The translations under genes were made by a program, and so were the position numbers. Below are positions 52,752-62,530 of a stretch of 64,000 nt of DNA, in pieces (the first letter of the stretch is position 1; each line of letters opens with the position of its first letter). The stretch spans positions 56,936 through 120,935 of the forward strand of contig NZ_JACYTN010000013.1 of assembly GCF_014841135.1 (NCBI RefSeq), read 5' to 3'. Source of the stretch: Paenibacillus arenosi. Its GTDB lineage: Bacteria > Bacillota > Bacilli > Paenibacillales > Paenibacillaceae. Under the pieces are notes generated by a model that had not been told where the DNA came from, did not search any database, and saw only the letters and a list, made by a program, of their open reading frames with translations.

Positions 52752-54266
52752 ATGGAACCAGCAACTTTTGTCCTGTTCGGGTCGACAGGCGACTTGGCGA
52801 AGCGAAAAATATTTCCCGCTCTATTTAACCTTTATATAGATGGGAAGATGCCGTCCGCATTCTCCATTATCGGTATGGGGAGAAAGCATATCGAGCATAC
52901 GGAATTTCAACAAACGGTACGTCAGTCTCTAGAGACATTTTCTCGTCGTGAGCCAAGTGCTACGAAGAAGCTTGATTCTTTTTTGCAGGCGATACGCTAT
53001 CAGGCATTAGATGTAACACGACCGGAAGATTATAAGAAGCTGCATGAGGTCGTGACAGCAAGAGAAGCTGAGTTGAATCTTCCGCAGAATCGCATGTTCT
53101 ATCTTTCGGTTGCCCCTGAATATTTTGACACGATTGCTCAGAATATTAAGCTTAGCGGTCTTGGGGATACAGCCGGTTGGAAGCGGCTCGTTATTGAGAA
53201 GCCATTCGGTCATGACCTCGCATCTGCTCGTGACTTGAATGCACGACTTAGTAAGGCATTTGCGGAAGATGAAGTGTTCCGTATTGACCATTACCTAGGT
53301 AAGACGATGGTTCAGAACCTTGAAGTGTTGGAAATCTCCAATCCAGTTCTGCATGCACTGTGGAATAATCGCTACATTAATAATGTGCAGATTACAGCAA
53401 GTGAAACGGTAGGACTAGAGGGCAGAGCAGATTACTATGATCAAGCAGGAGCTATCCGTGATATGTTCCAGAATCATATGTTACAGCTGCTTATGATGAT
53501 CGCGATGCATTTGCCTAAAGGAAGCAATGCAGAAGATATTCGCAATCGTAAGAAAAGAGTATTGGAAGCTCTTCGTCCTCTTCATAAAGAAGAAGTAGCT
53601 GCATCTGTTGTGCGTGGTCAATATGAAGTGGGTACCGTGAATGACAAGCCTGTTGTTAGCTATATCGATGAGCCGGGCATTGATTCTTCTTCGCAAAATG
53701 ATACGTTCATCGCAGCACGTCTATGGATCGATGACACGTTCTGGAGTGAAGTACCGTTCTATATTCGCACAGGTAAGCGGATGAAAGAGAAATCGACTCG
53801 AATTGTGATCGAGTTCAAGGACCCGATGAACAAATATTATACGCAAGATCCATCTGAGCCAGAACGTCCGAATCTGTTGGTCATTGAGATTAGTCCTAAT
53901 GAACGAATTACGCTCCAGTTAAATAGCAAAGACGTAGCAAAAGGCGAAGGCATAGAGCCGATTCAAATCGACTACAAAGTTGCCAAAGAGATGCCGGAAG
54001 CGTATGAGAATTTGATCTATGATGCTTTCCGTGGTGATGCTTCTTTCTTCGCGCATTGGGATGAAGTGGAGTTGTCTTGGAAGTTTGTACAGCCTATTCT
54101 TGAAGCTTTCGAAGAGAATCTCGTTCCATTGTACAAATATAAGTCTGGTTCTTACGGTCCTGCTGCTTCTGAGGGACTTGTTGGGCAGGACGGTAACACA
54201 TGGTGGTTGGATTCCGAAGTAAAGCCCGCTATCAATAGCAAAAAGAACGAGCCTGTAATGGCCTGA
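52752..54266 (+). CDS. zwf: Glucose-6-phosphate 1-dehydrogenase
   Basis: A 504-residue enzyme that oxidises glucose-6-phosphate to 6-phosphogluconolactone with NADP+. The N-terminal nucleotide motif is FGSTGDLAKRK and the active-site segment is RIDHYLGKT (catalytic His, substrate Lys). Other conserved parts are RFEKPFG-type VIEKPFGHDL and YIRTGKRM. I chose ATG 52752 because AAGGAGG lies 9 nt upstream; an in-frame start 9 codons earlier precedes that site. First gene of a pentose-phosphate/glycolysis group (zwf, gnd, tal, pgi), each with its own spacer. Confidence 0.97.
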   Translation: MEPATFVLFGSTGDLAKRKIFPALFNLYIDGKMPSAFSIIGMGRKHIEHTEFQQTVRQSLETFSRREPSATKKLDSFLQAIRYQALDVTRPEDYKKLHEVVTAREAELNLPQNRMFYLSVAPEYFDTIAQNIKLSGLGDTAGWKRLVIEKPFGHDLASARDLNARLSKAFAEDEVFRIDHYLGKTMVQNLEVLEISNPVLHALWNNRYINNVQITASETVGLEGRADYYDQAGAIRDMFQNHMLQLLMMIAMHLPKGSNAEDIRNRKKRVLEALRPLHKEEVAASVVRGQYEVGTVNDKPVVSYIDEPGIDSSSQNDTFIAARLWIDDTFWSEVPFYIRTGKRMKEKSTRIVIEFKDPMNKYYTQDPSEPERPNLLVIEISPNERITLQLNSKDVAKGEGIEPIQIDYKVAKEMPEAYENLIYDAFRGDASFFAHWDEVELSWKFVQPILEAFEENLVPLYKYKSGSYGPAASEGLVGQDGNTWWLDSEVKPAINSKKNEPVMA

Positions 54267-54417
54267 TTGAACACAAGTTCGCACCTTTTACCGCAAGAAG
54301 GCAAGAACCCTATATAAAAGAAGTGACTGAAGCTATGGCGTATAGGGGTAGTTCAGTTGAGTGTCCTGGATGGAAAACAAGGCAAGTCATAGCCATAGGA
54401 AGCATAGCAACAATTGC

Positions 54418-54602
54418 GTAACGGTTGCCACAGAGGCTATTTCGTGGAGATGGCTCGATTTTGAAATGTAACGGGCGTCAATGAGCTTAATTGTCTGAGT
54501 GAACGATATCATTCGCCAATATTGCTAAAATAAGCTCGACTACAACCGTTACAAATCTGAAATGGGCAATTTTACGAAAATAAAGTCCATGGCGTTCGTT
54601 AG
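54418..54602 (+). repeat. 185-bp dispersed element, family B, copy 1
   Basis: Begins GTAACGGTTGCCACAG and ends GTTCGTTAG. It carries TAACGG twice in the first half and CCGTTA once in the second, so it can fold. A copy of exactly the same length and about 60 per cent identity (by eye) lies inverted at 58429-58613. Located between zwf and gnd; directly followed by a small hairpin, GTGGCAT...ATGCCAC (54602-54624). No coding capacity. The rest of the 530-bp zwf-gnd spacer holds no gene I can support. Confidence 0.82.
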
Positions 54603-54798
54603 TGGCATTGCAAAGGTATGCCACAACGTCCCGCAGTCTGAAATTACTTTTTCAAAGGTTGTAAACGTGGCTGTGTATGTAATGGTTAAATAAACAGGCT
54701 TGAACAAAGTTTGGAACATTAGCGTTAATGCTATTTGTAATATATAGAAGCTATTTTACATCTTTCAAATATAAAGAAAATTGGTGGAGGGAAACAGC

Positions 54799-55692
54799 AT
54801 GAAAGTAGGATTAGTTGGATTAGGAAAAATGGGACTTAATCTTGGTCAGAACTTGCTCGATCATAAGCATGAGGTTGTAGCATTCGACCTTAATAAGCAA
54901 GCGGTAGAAGAAATGAAGTCTTTTGGTGCCGAGGGTGCTTATACCCTGGAGGAACTGGTACAGGCGATGGAAGCGCCGAGAGTATTGTGGATCATGGTGC
55001 CTCATGGTGTGGTTGACTCGGTCATCGATCAGTTGACACCTTTGCTGTCCACAGGCGATATCATCATCGAAGCTGGTAACTCTCACTTTAAAGAATCGAT
55101 TCGTCGTTACGAGCTGCTGAAAGAGAAAGGCATTCGCTTCATGGATGTCGGCACGTCCGGCGGTATGGAGGGCGCTCGCAACGGAGCTAGCTACATGATT
55201 GGTGGAGACGAAGATGCATGGCAGCACGTGGAGCCTATTTTCCGTGACACAGCGGTAGAGAACGGTTATCTCTATGGCGGACGAGCTGGCAGCGGCCACT
55301 TCTTGAAAATGGTGCACAACGGTATCGAGTACGGCATGATGGCTGCGATCGGTGAAGGCTTTGAAGTATTAGAGAAGAGTGACTTCAACTTCGATTATGA
55401 AAAAGTAGCGCGAGTGTGGAACAACGGCTCTGTTATTCGTTCATGGCTAATGGAGCTTACGGAGCGTGCATTTTCCAAAGATGCGAAGCTGGATGAAATC
55501 AAAGGCGTTATGCATTCTTCCGGCGAAGGCAAATGGACGGTTGAGACAGCGCTTGATCTTCAAGCTTCGACACCGGTTATTGCGATGTCATTGCTGATGC
55601 GTTATCGCTCGCTAGATCAAGATACGTTTAACGGCAAAGTAGTTGCAGCGCTTCGTAATGAGTTCGGCGGACATGCTGTAGAGAAGAAGTAA
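54799..55692 (+). CDS. gnd: 6-phosphogluconate dehydrogenase, short (YqeC-like) type
   Basis: A 297-residue decarboxylating enzyme, shorter than the ~470-residue NADP+ GndA/GntZ type and like B. subtilis YqeC. Rossmann motif GLVGLGKMG, GNSH substrate loop (EAGNSHFKES), GTSGGMEGARNG, and the catalytic Lys/Asn region GSGHFLKMVHNGIEYG are present. Cofactor: short forms are often NAD+-dependent; not provable here. ATG 54799 follows GGAGGG. Converts 6-phosphogluconate to ribulose-5-phosphate, directly after zwf in the pathway. Confidence 0.94.
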   Translation: MKVGLVGLGKMGLNLGQNLLDHKHEVVAFDLNKQAVEEMKSFGAEGAYTLEELVQAMEAPRVLWIMVPHGVVDSVIDQLTPLLSTGDIIIEAGNSHFKESIRRYELLKEKGIRFMDVGTSGGMEGARNGASYMIGGDEDAWQHVEPIFRDTAVENGYLYGGRAGSGHFLKMVHNGIEYGMMAAIGEGFEVLEKSDFNFDYEKVARVWNNGSVIRSWLMELTERAFSKDAKLDEIKGVMHSSGEGKWTVETALDLQASTPVIAMSLLMRYRSLDQDTFNGKVVAALRNEFGGHAVEKK

Positions 55693-55928
55693 TTAGCTTC
55701 AAAAGTGGGGAAGATCGTTTAAGAGACGGTATAACACATTTAATAAGTACTGAATAACCACTGAGTACAACATGGAGTAGCACGTTAAATAACACGATGA
55801 GATTCTATTTGGCACGAAAGTACACCAACATTGTTGTAGCGATATAACATTTTGCTAGTTGATAGGTAACACGAACGCTTTTCTTTTCCAAAACACTTTA
55901 CGGACATGAAAACAGGGAGGGTATTATC

Positions 55929-56579
55929 ATGAAGTTTTTCTTGGATACAGGCAACATGGAGGAAATCACACGCATCAATCGTCTTGGTCTTGTTGACGGT
56001 GTAACAACGAATCCGTCTATTATCGCGAAGGAAAAACGTCCTTTTAAGGATATTATTCAAGATATAGCTCGTACTGTACCTGGGCCGATTAGTGCGGAAG
56101 TTATCGGTACATCAACCAGAGAGATGATCAAAGAAGGTCGTGAAATTGCGACTTGGGCTCCCAATATCGTCGTTAAGCTTCCCTTAACAGAGAGTGGATT
56201 AGAGGCAACGTATCAACTTTCTCAAGAAGGTATCAAGACGAATGTGACGCTCGTATTCTCAGCTGCACAAGGCTTGATGGCTGCGAAGGCAGGGGCAACT
56301 TACATTAGCCCCTTCGTAGGTCGGTTGGATGATATCGGCGTTGATGGGATGAAACTCGTTCGTGATTTGAAGACCATTTTAAACGAGTACAACTTCTCTA
56401 CCGAAATTATTGCTGCCAGCATTCGCAGTATTGAGCATGTGGAACAAGCGGCGCTTGCTGGCGCTCATATTGCAACGATTCCGGGTTCGCTATTGCCTTC
56501 GTTGTGGAAGCATCCGTTAACGGATATTGGTCTGGAGCGCTTCTTGAAAGACTGGGCTTCTGTACCGCAAACGAAGTAA
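55929..56579 (+). CDS. tal: Transaldolase, MipB/TalC family
   Basis: A 216-residue small transaldolase. N-terminal [20 protein letters not shown], catalytic Lys in [13 protein letters not shown], and [12 protein letters not shown] are conserved. The Glu in SAEVIGT (fructose-6-phosphate aldolases carry Gln there) supports transaldolase activity. GGAGGG precedes ATG. Links pentose phosphates to fructose-6-phosphate, which pgi then interconverts with glucose-6-phosphate. Confidence 0.94.
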   Translation: MKFFLDTGNMEEITRINRLGLVDGVTTNPSIIAKEKRPFKDIIQDIARTVPGPISAEVIGTSTREMIKEGREIATWAPNIVVKLPLTESGLEATYQLSQEGIKTNVTLVFSAAQGLMAAKAGATYISPFVGRLDDIGVDGMKLVRDLKTILNEYNFSTEIIAASIRSIEHVEQAALAGAHIATIPGSLLPSLWKHPLTDIGLERFLKDWASVPQTK

Positions 56580-56686
56580 TAGGTGTGACGTTAAGTGTGG
56601 CGCTGACTAGAGGTGCTGCACTTCGTTGACAATCATGTTGGCAATCATATTGGTAATCATATAATGATTTGGGGGAGAGACTAACG

Positions 56687-58033
56687 ATGGCTATTTCATT
56701 TGACTATTCGCAAGCACTGCCTTTTATGGAGGCTAGTGAAGTTGATTATATGAGCGAGTTTGTGCGAACGGCGCACAACTTGCTGCATGAGAAGAAGAGC
56801 CCTGGTTCTGATTATTTGGGCTGGATTGATCTGCCGCGTGAATATGACCGTGAAGAATTCGCTCGCATTAAGCAAGCAGCAGCTTCCATTCGCGAACATT
56901 CCGATGCGTTTGTCGTTATCGGGATTGGCGGCTCTTATTTGGGAGCACGGGCAGCAATCGATTCCTTGTCGCATACGTTCCACAATGAGATGGCAGGCAA
57001 TACGCGTATTTATTATGTCGGACATCATTTGAGCTCGGATTATGTGTCTGACCTGTTGGAACTGCTTGAAGGCAAGGATATTTCCGTAAACGTTATTTCC
57101 AAGTCAGGAACGACGACGGAGCCTGCTGTTGCCTTCCGCTTGTTCCGTGACTATATGGAGCGCAAGTACGGGAAAGATGGCGCGCGCAAGCGTATTTTTG
57201 CAACGACAGATAAGGCGCAAGGAGCTTTGCGCAAGCTGGCTGATGAAGAAGGCTATGAGACGTTCATCATTCCTGATGATGTCGGTGGAAGGTTCTCGGT
57301 GCTAACACCGGTAGGGCTGCTACCCATCGCAGTAGCGGGTATCGACATTGACCAGATGATGTTGGGCGCGGCATCTGCAGCAGAGCGATTCAGCAATCCT
57401 GACCTAGCGAGCAATCCAAGCTATCAATATGCGGCAGTGCGCAATGCGTTATATCGCAAAGGCAAATCGATTGAGTTGCTTGTGAACTATGAACCAGGTT
57501 TGCACACCGTGTCAGAATGGTGGAAGCAGCTATTCGGTGAAAGTGAAGGCAAGCATCAAAAAGGATTGTTCCCAGCATCGGTCGACTTTACGACTGACCT
57601 GCATTCAATGGGACAATATGTGCAGGAAGGTCGCCGTGATCTAATCGAGACGGTGCTGCAAGTAAGCAAGCCGCGTCGTGAGATTACGATTGAGCGTGAT
57701 CCTGCGAACCTCGATGGCTTGAACTTCCTATCCGGCATGACGATGAATGAAGTGAATCGCCGTGCCTTCCAAGGCACCCTGCTTGCGCACGTAGACGGCA
57801 ACGTGCCGAACTTGGTCGTTACGCTGGATGAGTTGAATCCTTACACATTTGGTGAGATGGTGTATTTCTTCGAGAAGGCAGTAGCGATTAGCGGACTTCT
57901 GCTCGGAGTTAATCCATTCGATCAGCCGGGTGTAGAGGCGTATAAGAAGAACATGTTTGCTCTGCTTGGCAAGCCGGGCTATGAGGAAGAACAAGCGATT
58001 CTTCTGAAGCGTTTGGAAGGTACAAACGTTTAA
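56687..58033 (+). CDS. pgi: Glucose-6-phosphate isomerase
   Basis: A 448-residue isomerase of normal bacillar length. [29 protein letters not shown] and the region [21 protein letters not shown] are the phosphoglucose-isomerase signatures. ATG 56687 (MAISFDYS) follows GGGGGAG. Completes the zwf-gnd-tal-pgi group that cycles hexose phosphate through the pentose phosphate pathway. A hairpin terminator lies about 190 bp downstream. Confidence 0.96.
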   Translation: MAISFDYSQALPFMEASEVDYMSEFVRTAHNLLHEKKSPGSDYLGWIDLPREYDREEFARIKQAAASIREHSDAFVVIGIGGSYLGARAAIDSLSHTFHNEMAGNTRIYYVGHHLSSDYVSDLLELLEGKDISVNVISKSGTTTEPAVAFRLFRDYMERKYGKDGARKRIFATTDKAQGALRKLADEEGYETFIIPDDVGGRFSVLTPVGLLPIAVAGIDIDQMMLGAASAAERFSNPDLASNPSYQYAAVRNALYRKGKSIELLVNYEPGLHTVSEWWKQLFGESEGKHQKGLFPASVDFTTDLHSMGQYVQEGRRDLIETVLQVSKPRREITIERDPANLDGLNFLSGMTMNEVNRRAFQGTLLAHVDGNVPNLVVTLDELNPYTFGEMVYFFEKAVAISGLLLGVNPFDQPGVEAYKKNMFALLGKPGYEEEQAILLKRLEGTNV

Positions 58034-58222
58034 GCAGGAGAGTGAGTGTGAGTATTTGTAATTCTCTGCGTATTGGTATCACAAAGTATGAATTGTTACA
58101 GACAACAATCACACTTATGGAGTCTCTGTCCTGTCGCACTTTTTGCATCTCTGGTACCTACAGCCATAGTTAGCGTTAGTGGAGACAGGTAAGACAGGGT
58201 CAGTTCTTAAACAAGCACATAT

Positions 58223-58286
58223 AACCCCCCTTATTATTCACAGCTGAGGCAATGGCTAGCCGACGAGCTTGATAATGAGGGGGTTT
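58223..58286 (+). terminator. Terminator after pgi
   Basis: AACCCCC and GGGGGTTTT pair across a long loop; ATTAT/ATAAT extends the stem. The region from 58034 to here has no gene. Confidence 0.68.
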
Positions 58287-58428
58287 TCAAGGTTGCTGAT
58301 TGTGGAGGTTGTTATTTACTTCAGGCTTGAGCTACCCCATGACCCCTGTGAGGCCGAGGCAAAGCGGTGGTAAAGTTTGAGACTCCACTTTCTGCTTCCG
58401 GCATCCGGCATCCTGTTCCCTGCTGCCT

Positions 58429-58613
58429 CTAACGATCGCAATTGACGTTATTTTCAAAAAAACGGCCATATTGAAAAGCTAACGGTCGTGGTAGCGCTTA
58501 TTGTGGTGACATCGATGAATGATAGCGATAAACCTGGTAAATAAGCTCGCTGACACTCGTTACATTTTTAAAACAAGCAAATATGGAGAAATAGCCGCTG
58601 TGGCAACCGTTAG
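58429..58613 (-). repeat. 185-bp dispersed element, family B, copy 2
   Basis: Reverse complement begins CTAACGGTTGCCACAGCGGC and ends GATCGTTAG, matching 54418-54602 over its whole length. The two copies flank gnd-tal-pgi in inverted orientation. Confidence 0.82.
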
Positions 58614-58665
58614 GTTCATTAGCGTGTGAGGAACGGGGAGGTATCATTTTCAAAATCATAAAAAT

Positions 58666-58696
58666 CCCCCTGCATCGAGGGCACGAATACAGGGGG
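58666..58696 (-). terminator. Hairpin, probable minus-strand terminator
   Basis: CCCCCTG / CAGGGGG, followed on the minus strand by ATTTTTATG. It could end the GH130 transcript, 440 bp after its stop codon. Confidence 0.6.
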
Positions 58697-58941
58697 TGGG
58701 GTTACAAAGAAAGCGCGAACATGGTTCGTGAATTCTTTGTGATACATAATATAAAGATAACATGTGCGTTATCGATAAACAAACCCATTACCTAACATTT
58801 AAGTAAAAAAGAAAGAAAACAGCGGCGGTAAGCGATTTCTATGTCAATGTGCATAGCATGGTGCTCATCGTCGCTGTCTTTTCTCTGCTGCTATCGTCAT
58901 GCACGATCGCATCTTATTGGCTTGGTAACTATCGCATTTAA

Positions 58942-59140
58942 TTCGTTACAAGCGCAATTAATGAGCTATTTGTACAACTACTTAGTTACAAGCGTAGCTA
59001 GTGGACTACTTGTACAACTACTTCGTTACAAGCGTAGCTAGTGGACTACTTGTGCAACTATTTCGTTATAAGTGCGGCTAATGAGCTGCTAATGCATCTA
59101 TTTCTTACTAGTCTAATTATTTCCTTACTAGTGTAACTAT
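58942..59140. repeat. 40-bp tandem repeat, four units plus two half units
   Basis: Units start at 58942, 58982, 59022 and 59062 (TTCGTTACAAGCG... consensus); two ~20-bp partial units follow to 59140, reaching the last codons of the minus-strand GH130 gene. Units 2 and 3 are almost identical. No gene is seen in the remainder of 58614-59136. Confidence 0.85.
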
Positions 59141-60126
59141 TCTACGCGAGAGTTATTCTTCACGAATTCAATAATTTCATCGACATAACCGAAAGCAACT
59201 GCCGTTACCGTATCAGCAGCACCGTAGTAGATTGCAATACGGCCTGTTTCCGCATCCACCAGTGATGCGCAAGGGAACGCAACGTTTGGTACGTCGCCTA
59301 CACATTCATACAGTGTAGATGGCTGAAGCAAATACGGCTCACTGCGGTACAGCACTTTCCATGGTTGCTCTAGGTCGAGCAATGCTGCGCCGAATGCATA
59401 GACGAAGCCATTGCAGGAGTTAAGCACGCCATGGTAGATCATTAACCAGCCTTCGCTAGTCTCGATCGGGATTGGGCCTGCGCCGACTTTTTTGCTCTGC
59501 CAGCCACCCATTGGTGCCATAACGTGACGGTGACGGCCCCAGAATTCCATATCAGGGCTTTCGCTGTAGAAAATATCCCCGAATGGTGTATGTCCTGTAT
59601 CAGATGGACGGCTCAACATCGCATAGTTGCCGTTAATTTTGCGTGGGAACATAACCCCGTTGCGGTTGTATGGCAAGAATGCATTTTCCATCTGGTGGAA
59701 CGTCTTGAAGTCATGTGTATAAGCTGTACCGATCGTTGGACCGTGGTAAAGGTTACACCATGTTACAACGAAACGATCTTCAATCCAGCATACGCGTGGA
59801 TCATAACCTTCGACGAAGTTACCGATCTCAGGATCGTCGCACTCGAACGTAATCGGCTCAGGATTGATCTCCCAGCTAAGTCCGTCTTTACTGAACCCTG
59901 CGTGCAAACGCATGTAACGGTTGCGATCATCGCAGCGGAATACGCCAGCGAAGCCATCTTCGTATGGTACAACTGCACTGTTGAAAATACTATTCGAGTT
60001 CGGCAGCAAGTCACGAGGAATGACTGGATTTTGGCTGTAGCGCCACAATACGTCCTTATGTCCTTCTGGACGTTCTTCCCATGGAATGTTAGGCATGCTA
60101 GGACCGATAATGTTCACTTTGCTCAT
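59137..60126 (-). CDS. GH130-family beta-mannoside phosphorylase
   Basis: A 329-residue five-bladed beta-propeller glycoside phosphorylase. [19 protein letters not shown] contains the conserved Asp that acts as proton donor in GH130; [31 protein letters not shown] and the YHG motif are typical. GH130 enzymes phosphorolyse beta-1,4- (or 1,2-) mannosidic bonds; the exact acceptor (mannose, glucose or N-acetylglucosamine) cannot be told. AAGCGAGG precedes ATG. It sits alone downstream of a LacI gene and has its own promoter, operator-like palindrome and cre site. Confidence 0.9.
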   Translation of the reverse strand: MSKVNIIGPSMPNIPWEERPEGHKDVLWRYSQNPVIPRDLLPNSNSIFNSAVVPYEDGFAGVFRCDDRNRYMRLHAGFSKDGLSWEINPEPITFECDDPEIGNFVEGYDPRVCWIEDRFVVTWCNLYHGPTIGTAYTHDFKTFHQMENAFLPYNRNGVMFPRKINGNYAMLSRPSDTGHTPFGDIFYSESPDMEFWGRHRHVMAPMGGWQSKKVGAGPIPIETSEGWLMIYHGVLNSCNGFVYAFGAALLDLEQPWKVLYRSEPYLLQPSTLYECVGDVPNVAFPCASLVDAETGRIAIYYGAADTVTAVAFGYVDEIIEFVKNNSRVE

Positions 60127-60310
60127 GAAGAATACCTCGCTTTAGATGAAGGTTATACGCTTGAGTGATTCAAAGCGTGTTAAGTTACATACATGCAAAT
60201 TCGTTAAGTTTACATTTGTCAACTTACTGGATAGTGTTCTTGGTCAAATAGAGTAGAGAGCGTGTTGTTGTCGTGTTTGTACTCACCAAGATGCTTTATT
60301 CGTCCATTTC

Positions 60311-60324
60311 TGACAGCGTTTTCT
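60311..60324 (-). promoter_or_regulatory. Candidate cre (CcpA) site
   Basis: TGACAGCGTTTTCT matches the catabolite-response consensus TGWNANCGNTNWCA at 13 of 14 positions. It lies just downstream of the GH130 promoter's -10 box, where CcpA would act as a roadblock. Confidence 0.68.
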
Positions 60325-60335
60325 TTTACAACTAA

Positions 60336-60377
60336 AATGTAAAATAAAATGCACACTATGTCAACGAATAGTGTGCA
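60336..60377 (-). promoter_or_regulatory. GH130 promoter overlapped by a 10-bp inverted repeat
   Basis: Palindrome TGCACACTAT / ATAGTGTGCA at 60350-60377 with loop GTCAACGA. On the minus strand TTGACA (60364-60359) lies in it and TACATT (60341-60336) follows after 17 bp. The palindrome may be the LacI operator, a terminator for the LacI gene just upstream (T-rich sequence follows), or both. Confidence 0.68.
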
Positions 60378-60414
60378 AAAATAAGGTGTAATTTGTATAG
60401 TTTTTATGTACGAA

Positions 60415-61476
60415 TTAAAGTTTGTTGATATTGCATACTTGAGCGGCCAGTCGAATGAGCTCATAAGGGCGTTCAGGATAACGCATGCGCCACATTAATT
60501 GCTCAGCCGCACGCATGCCCATTTCGTACATGGGAACGATGACGGTAGGCAGGGTTGGGTGGATTAATGATATTTCTGCAATATGATCGAATCCAGTCAA
60601 CATGATTTCCTCTGGTACATCACGGTTCTCTTGGCGGAGCAAATGCAGCATTGTTAACGCAATCTCGTCATTGACGCACACAAAGGCAGTTGGGCGTTCC
60701 TTCATGGCTGCTAAGGCTTGCCGAAGGGAATGCTCATTATACTGATGCATAGGATCATGGCTCGTAACCCCATACTTCTCTTCTATGAGTAGATGATGGT
60801 CCTGCATGGCGCGCTTAAATCCAAGCCAGCGTTCTTGGAAGCTGAGGCATGAACCGATATCCCCTACAAATCCAAGCTTACGATGTCCTTGGGCGATTAA
60901 TGCAGACGTGATGCGATAGACACTATCTTCATTGTTTACAAGCATCACATCTGTGCACAGCTCATTCATGGAGAAGCCGGCATACGTATCGACGAATAAG
61001 GCAGGTATATCGCTTTGCGCAATGAGCTGGTAGTATTCTTTTAAAAATGGCCCGATCATGACGATGCCAGCCGACTGCTGTTCAGCAATAATGTCAGGCA
61101 GTTGGAGCGCTTGCTCATCCTCCCTATCGACGAGTGTCATGGTGACCATATAGCGGTGTTCTTTTAGTGCTGCGTTCATGCCTTTCAGGAACTGCGACCA
61201 ATAAGAGTTATTTACATAATCCGAATGGGATAGTAATGAAATAATGCGGTTACCTGTAGCAGAAGCTCGTTCGGGCTGCATCGCGGCTGTATGTGCTTGC
61301 AGTTGTTCTAATATATCGGGAGGTAGCTTCGTATAGCCCATATCTACTGCTTGTTGAATGATGCGTAGACGGGTATCCTCGCGCAAGCCTGGCTCGTTGT
61401 TTAGTGCTTTCGATACGGTATTGCGCGATAACTTCATCGCATCGGCAACCTGTTGTTGGGTAATCTTTCGGGTCAT
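60415..61476 (-). CDS. LacI-family transcriptional regulator
   Basis: A 353-residue repressor: N-terminal HTH (ITQQQVADAMKLSRNTVSKALNNEPG), hinge, and periplasmic-binding-type sugar domain (GRHKLGFVGD-like HRKLGFVGD, AFVCVNDEIALTMLHLL, LTGFDHIAEISLIHPTLPTVIVP). It precedes the GH130 gene in the same direction, so it probably senses a manno-oligosaccharide and represses GH130 at the palindrome in between. AGGAGAG precedes ATG. Confidence 0.91.
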   Translation of the reverse strand: MTRKITQQQVADAMKLSRNTVSKALNNEPGLREDTRLRIIQQAVDMGYTKLPPDILEQLQAHTAAMQPERASATGNRIISLLSHSDYVNNSYWSQFLKGMNAALKEHRYMVTMTLVDREDEQALQLPDIIAEQQSAGIVMIGPFLKEYYQLIAQSDIPALFVDTYAGFSMNELCTDVMLVNNEDSVYRITSALIAQGHRKLGFVGDIGSCLSFQERWLGFKRAMQDHHLLIEEKYGVTSHDPMHQYNEHSLRQALAAMKERPTAFVCVNDEIALTMLHLLRQENRDVPEEIMLTGFDHIAEISLIHPTLPTVIVPMYEMGMRAAEQLMWRMRYPERPYELIRLAAQVCNINKL

Positions 61477-61525
61477 ATCGAATCTCTCCTGTATGTTCTA
61501 TCCCTAGTTAGCGTTACAATTCACA

Positions 61526-61554
61526 AGTATATGATAACTTGACAATATTGACAA
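61526..61554 (-). promoter_or_regulatory. Probable promoter of the LacI-family gene
   Basis: On the minus strand TTGTCA (61554-61549), 17 bp and TATACT (61531-61526), 50 bp before the start. The -35 region contains the direct repeat TTGTCAATATTGTCAA. The divergent region up to 61819 holds the response-regulator promoter, which I cannot place. Confidence 0.68.
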
Positions 61555-61819
61555 ATGTAAAGTTTGCGAAAAGATGATGATTTTCTGAAGTTAGGATCAT
61601 CTGCCGAACAAGGGATTTATCCTATGCTACACTGTATTAGGTGATGAAATGGAATCGTAAGAGCCTACCTTTTCTAAATAAGGAGAAGGGTAGCGGCGGT
61701 TTGTCCAATCAGGTATGAGTCATAGATTACGTAAGACGTACGTACTGAGTAAGTCAGATTAGATAAAATGATAGATTAGCGGGTTGAACCATAGAGAAGA
61801 GAAGGGATGAATTTCGGGC

Positions 61820-62530
61820 ATGACAACTATTCTAGTCGTAGATGATGACCGCGAGATAGCCAACTTGATACGGATTTATGTAACGAATGAAGGATATGAC
61901 TGCCTTATGGCACATGACGGAGAAGAGGCGATCCAGCAGTTGGAGAAACATGATGTCAATTTAGTCGTTCTTGATGTCATGATGCCGAAGTTGGATGGTC
62001 TAACGGCTTGTCGCATCATACGTGAGCAGCATGCTTTGCCGATCCTGATGCTGAGTGCGAAGACGGAAGATATGGACAAGATTATGGGGTTAATGACAGG
62101 GGCGGACGATTATATGACGAAGCCGTTTAACCCTTTGGAGCTTATGGCTCGCATCAAGTCGCTGCTTCGTCGTTCGTACCAGCTGAATCAGCGATTGCAG
62201 GTCAGAGGTTCTGGTACGGCGATGACCGCACAGCATGTAATCAGACTCGGCGCGTTGGAGATCGATAAGGAGCAGCATCGCGTCAATGTGGATGGTCAGC
62301 CGATTCATCTGACATCCATTGAGTTTGATATTTTGTATACGATGGCCAAGCATCAGGGGCGTGTCTTTCGGGCAGAAGATATTTATGAATTGGTCTGGAA
62401 TGAGCCATTCCAAGGGGCGCATAACACCGTGGCGGCCCATATTAGCAAGCTGCGGGATAAGCTGAAGCGCAGCGGGCATTCCTGTATTCAGACGGTGTGG
62501 GGAGTGGGGTACAAGATTGAATTGGACTAA
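61820..62530 (+). CDS. OmpR/PhoB-family response regulator
   Basis: A 236-residue regulator. Receiver domain with acidic pocket DDD at 8-10, phospho-acceptor Asp in LVVLDVMMPKLDGL, and Lys in DDYMTKPFNPLELMARI; C-terminal winged helix with TSIEFDILYTMAKHQGRVFRAEDIYELVW and NTVAAHISKLRDKL. The overall form recalls VanR-type regulators. The kinase gene overlaps it by 14 nt. Confidence 0.93.
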   Translation: MTTILVVDDDREIANLIRIYVTNEGYDCLMAHDGEEAIQQLEKHDVNLVVLDVMMPKLDGLTACRIIREQHALPILMLSAKTEDMDKIMGLMTGADDYMTKPFNPLELMARIKSLLRRSYQLNQRLQVRGSGTAMTAQHVIRLGALEIDKEQHRVNVDGQPIHLTSIEFDILYTMAKHQGRVFRAEDIYELVWNEPFQGAHNTVAAHISKLRDKLKRSGHSCIQTVWGVGYKIELD

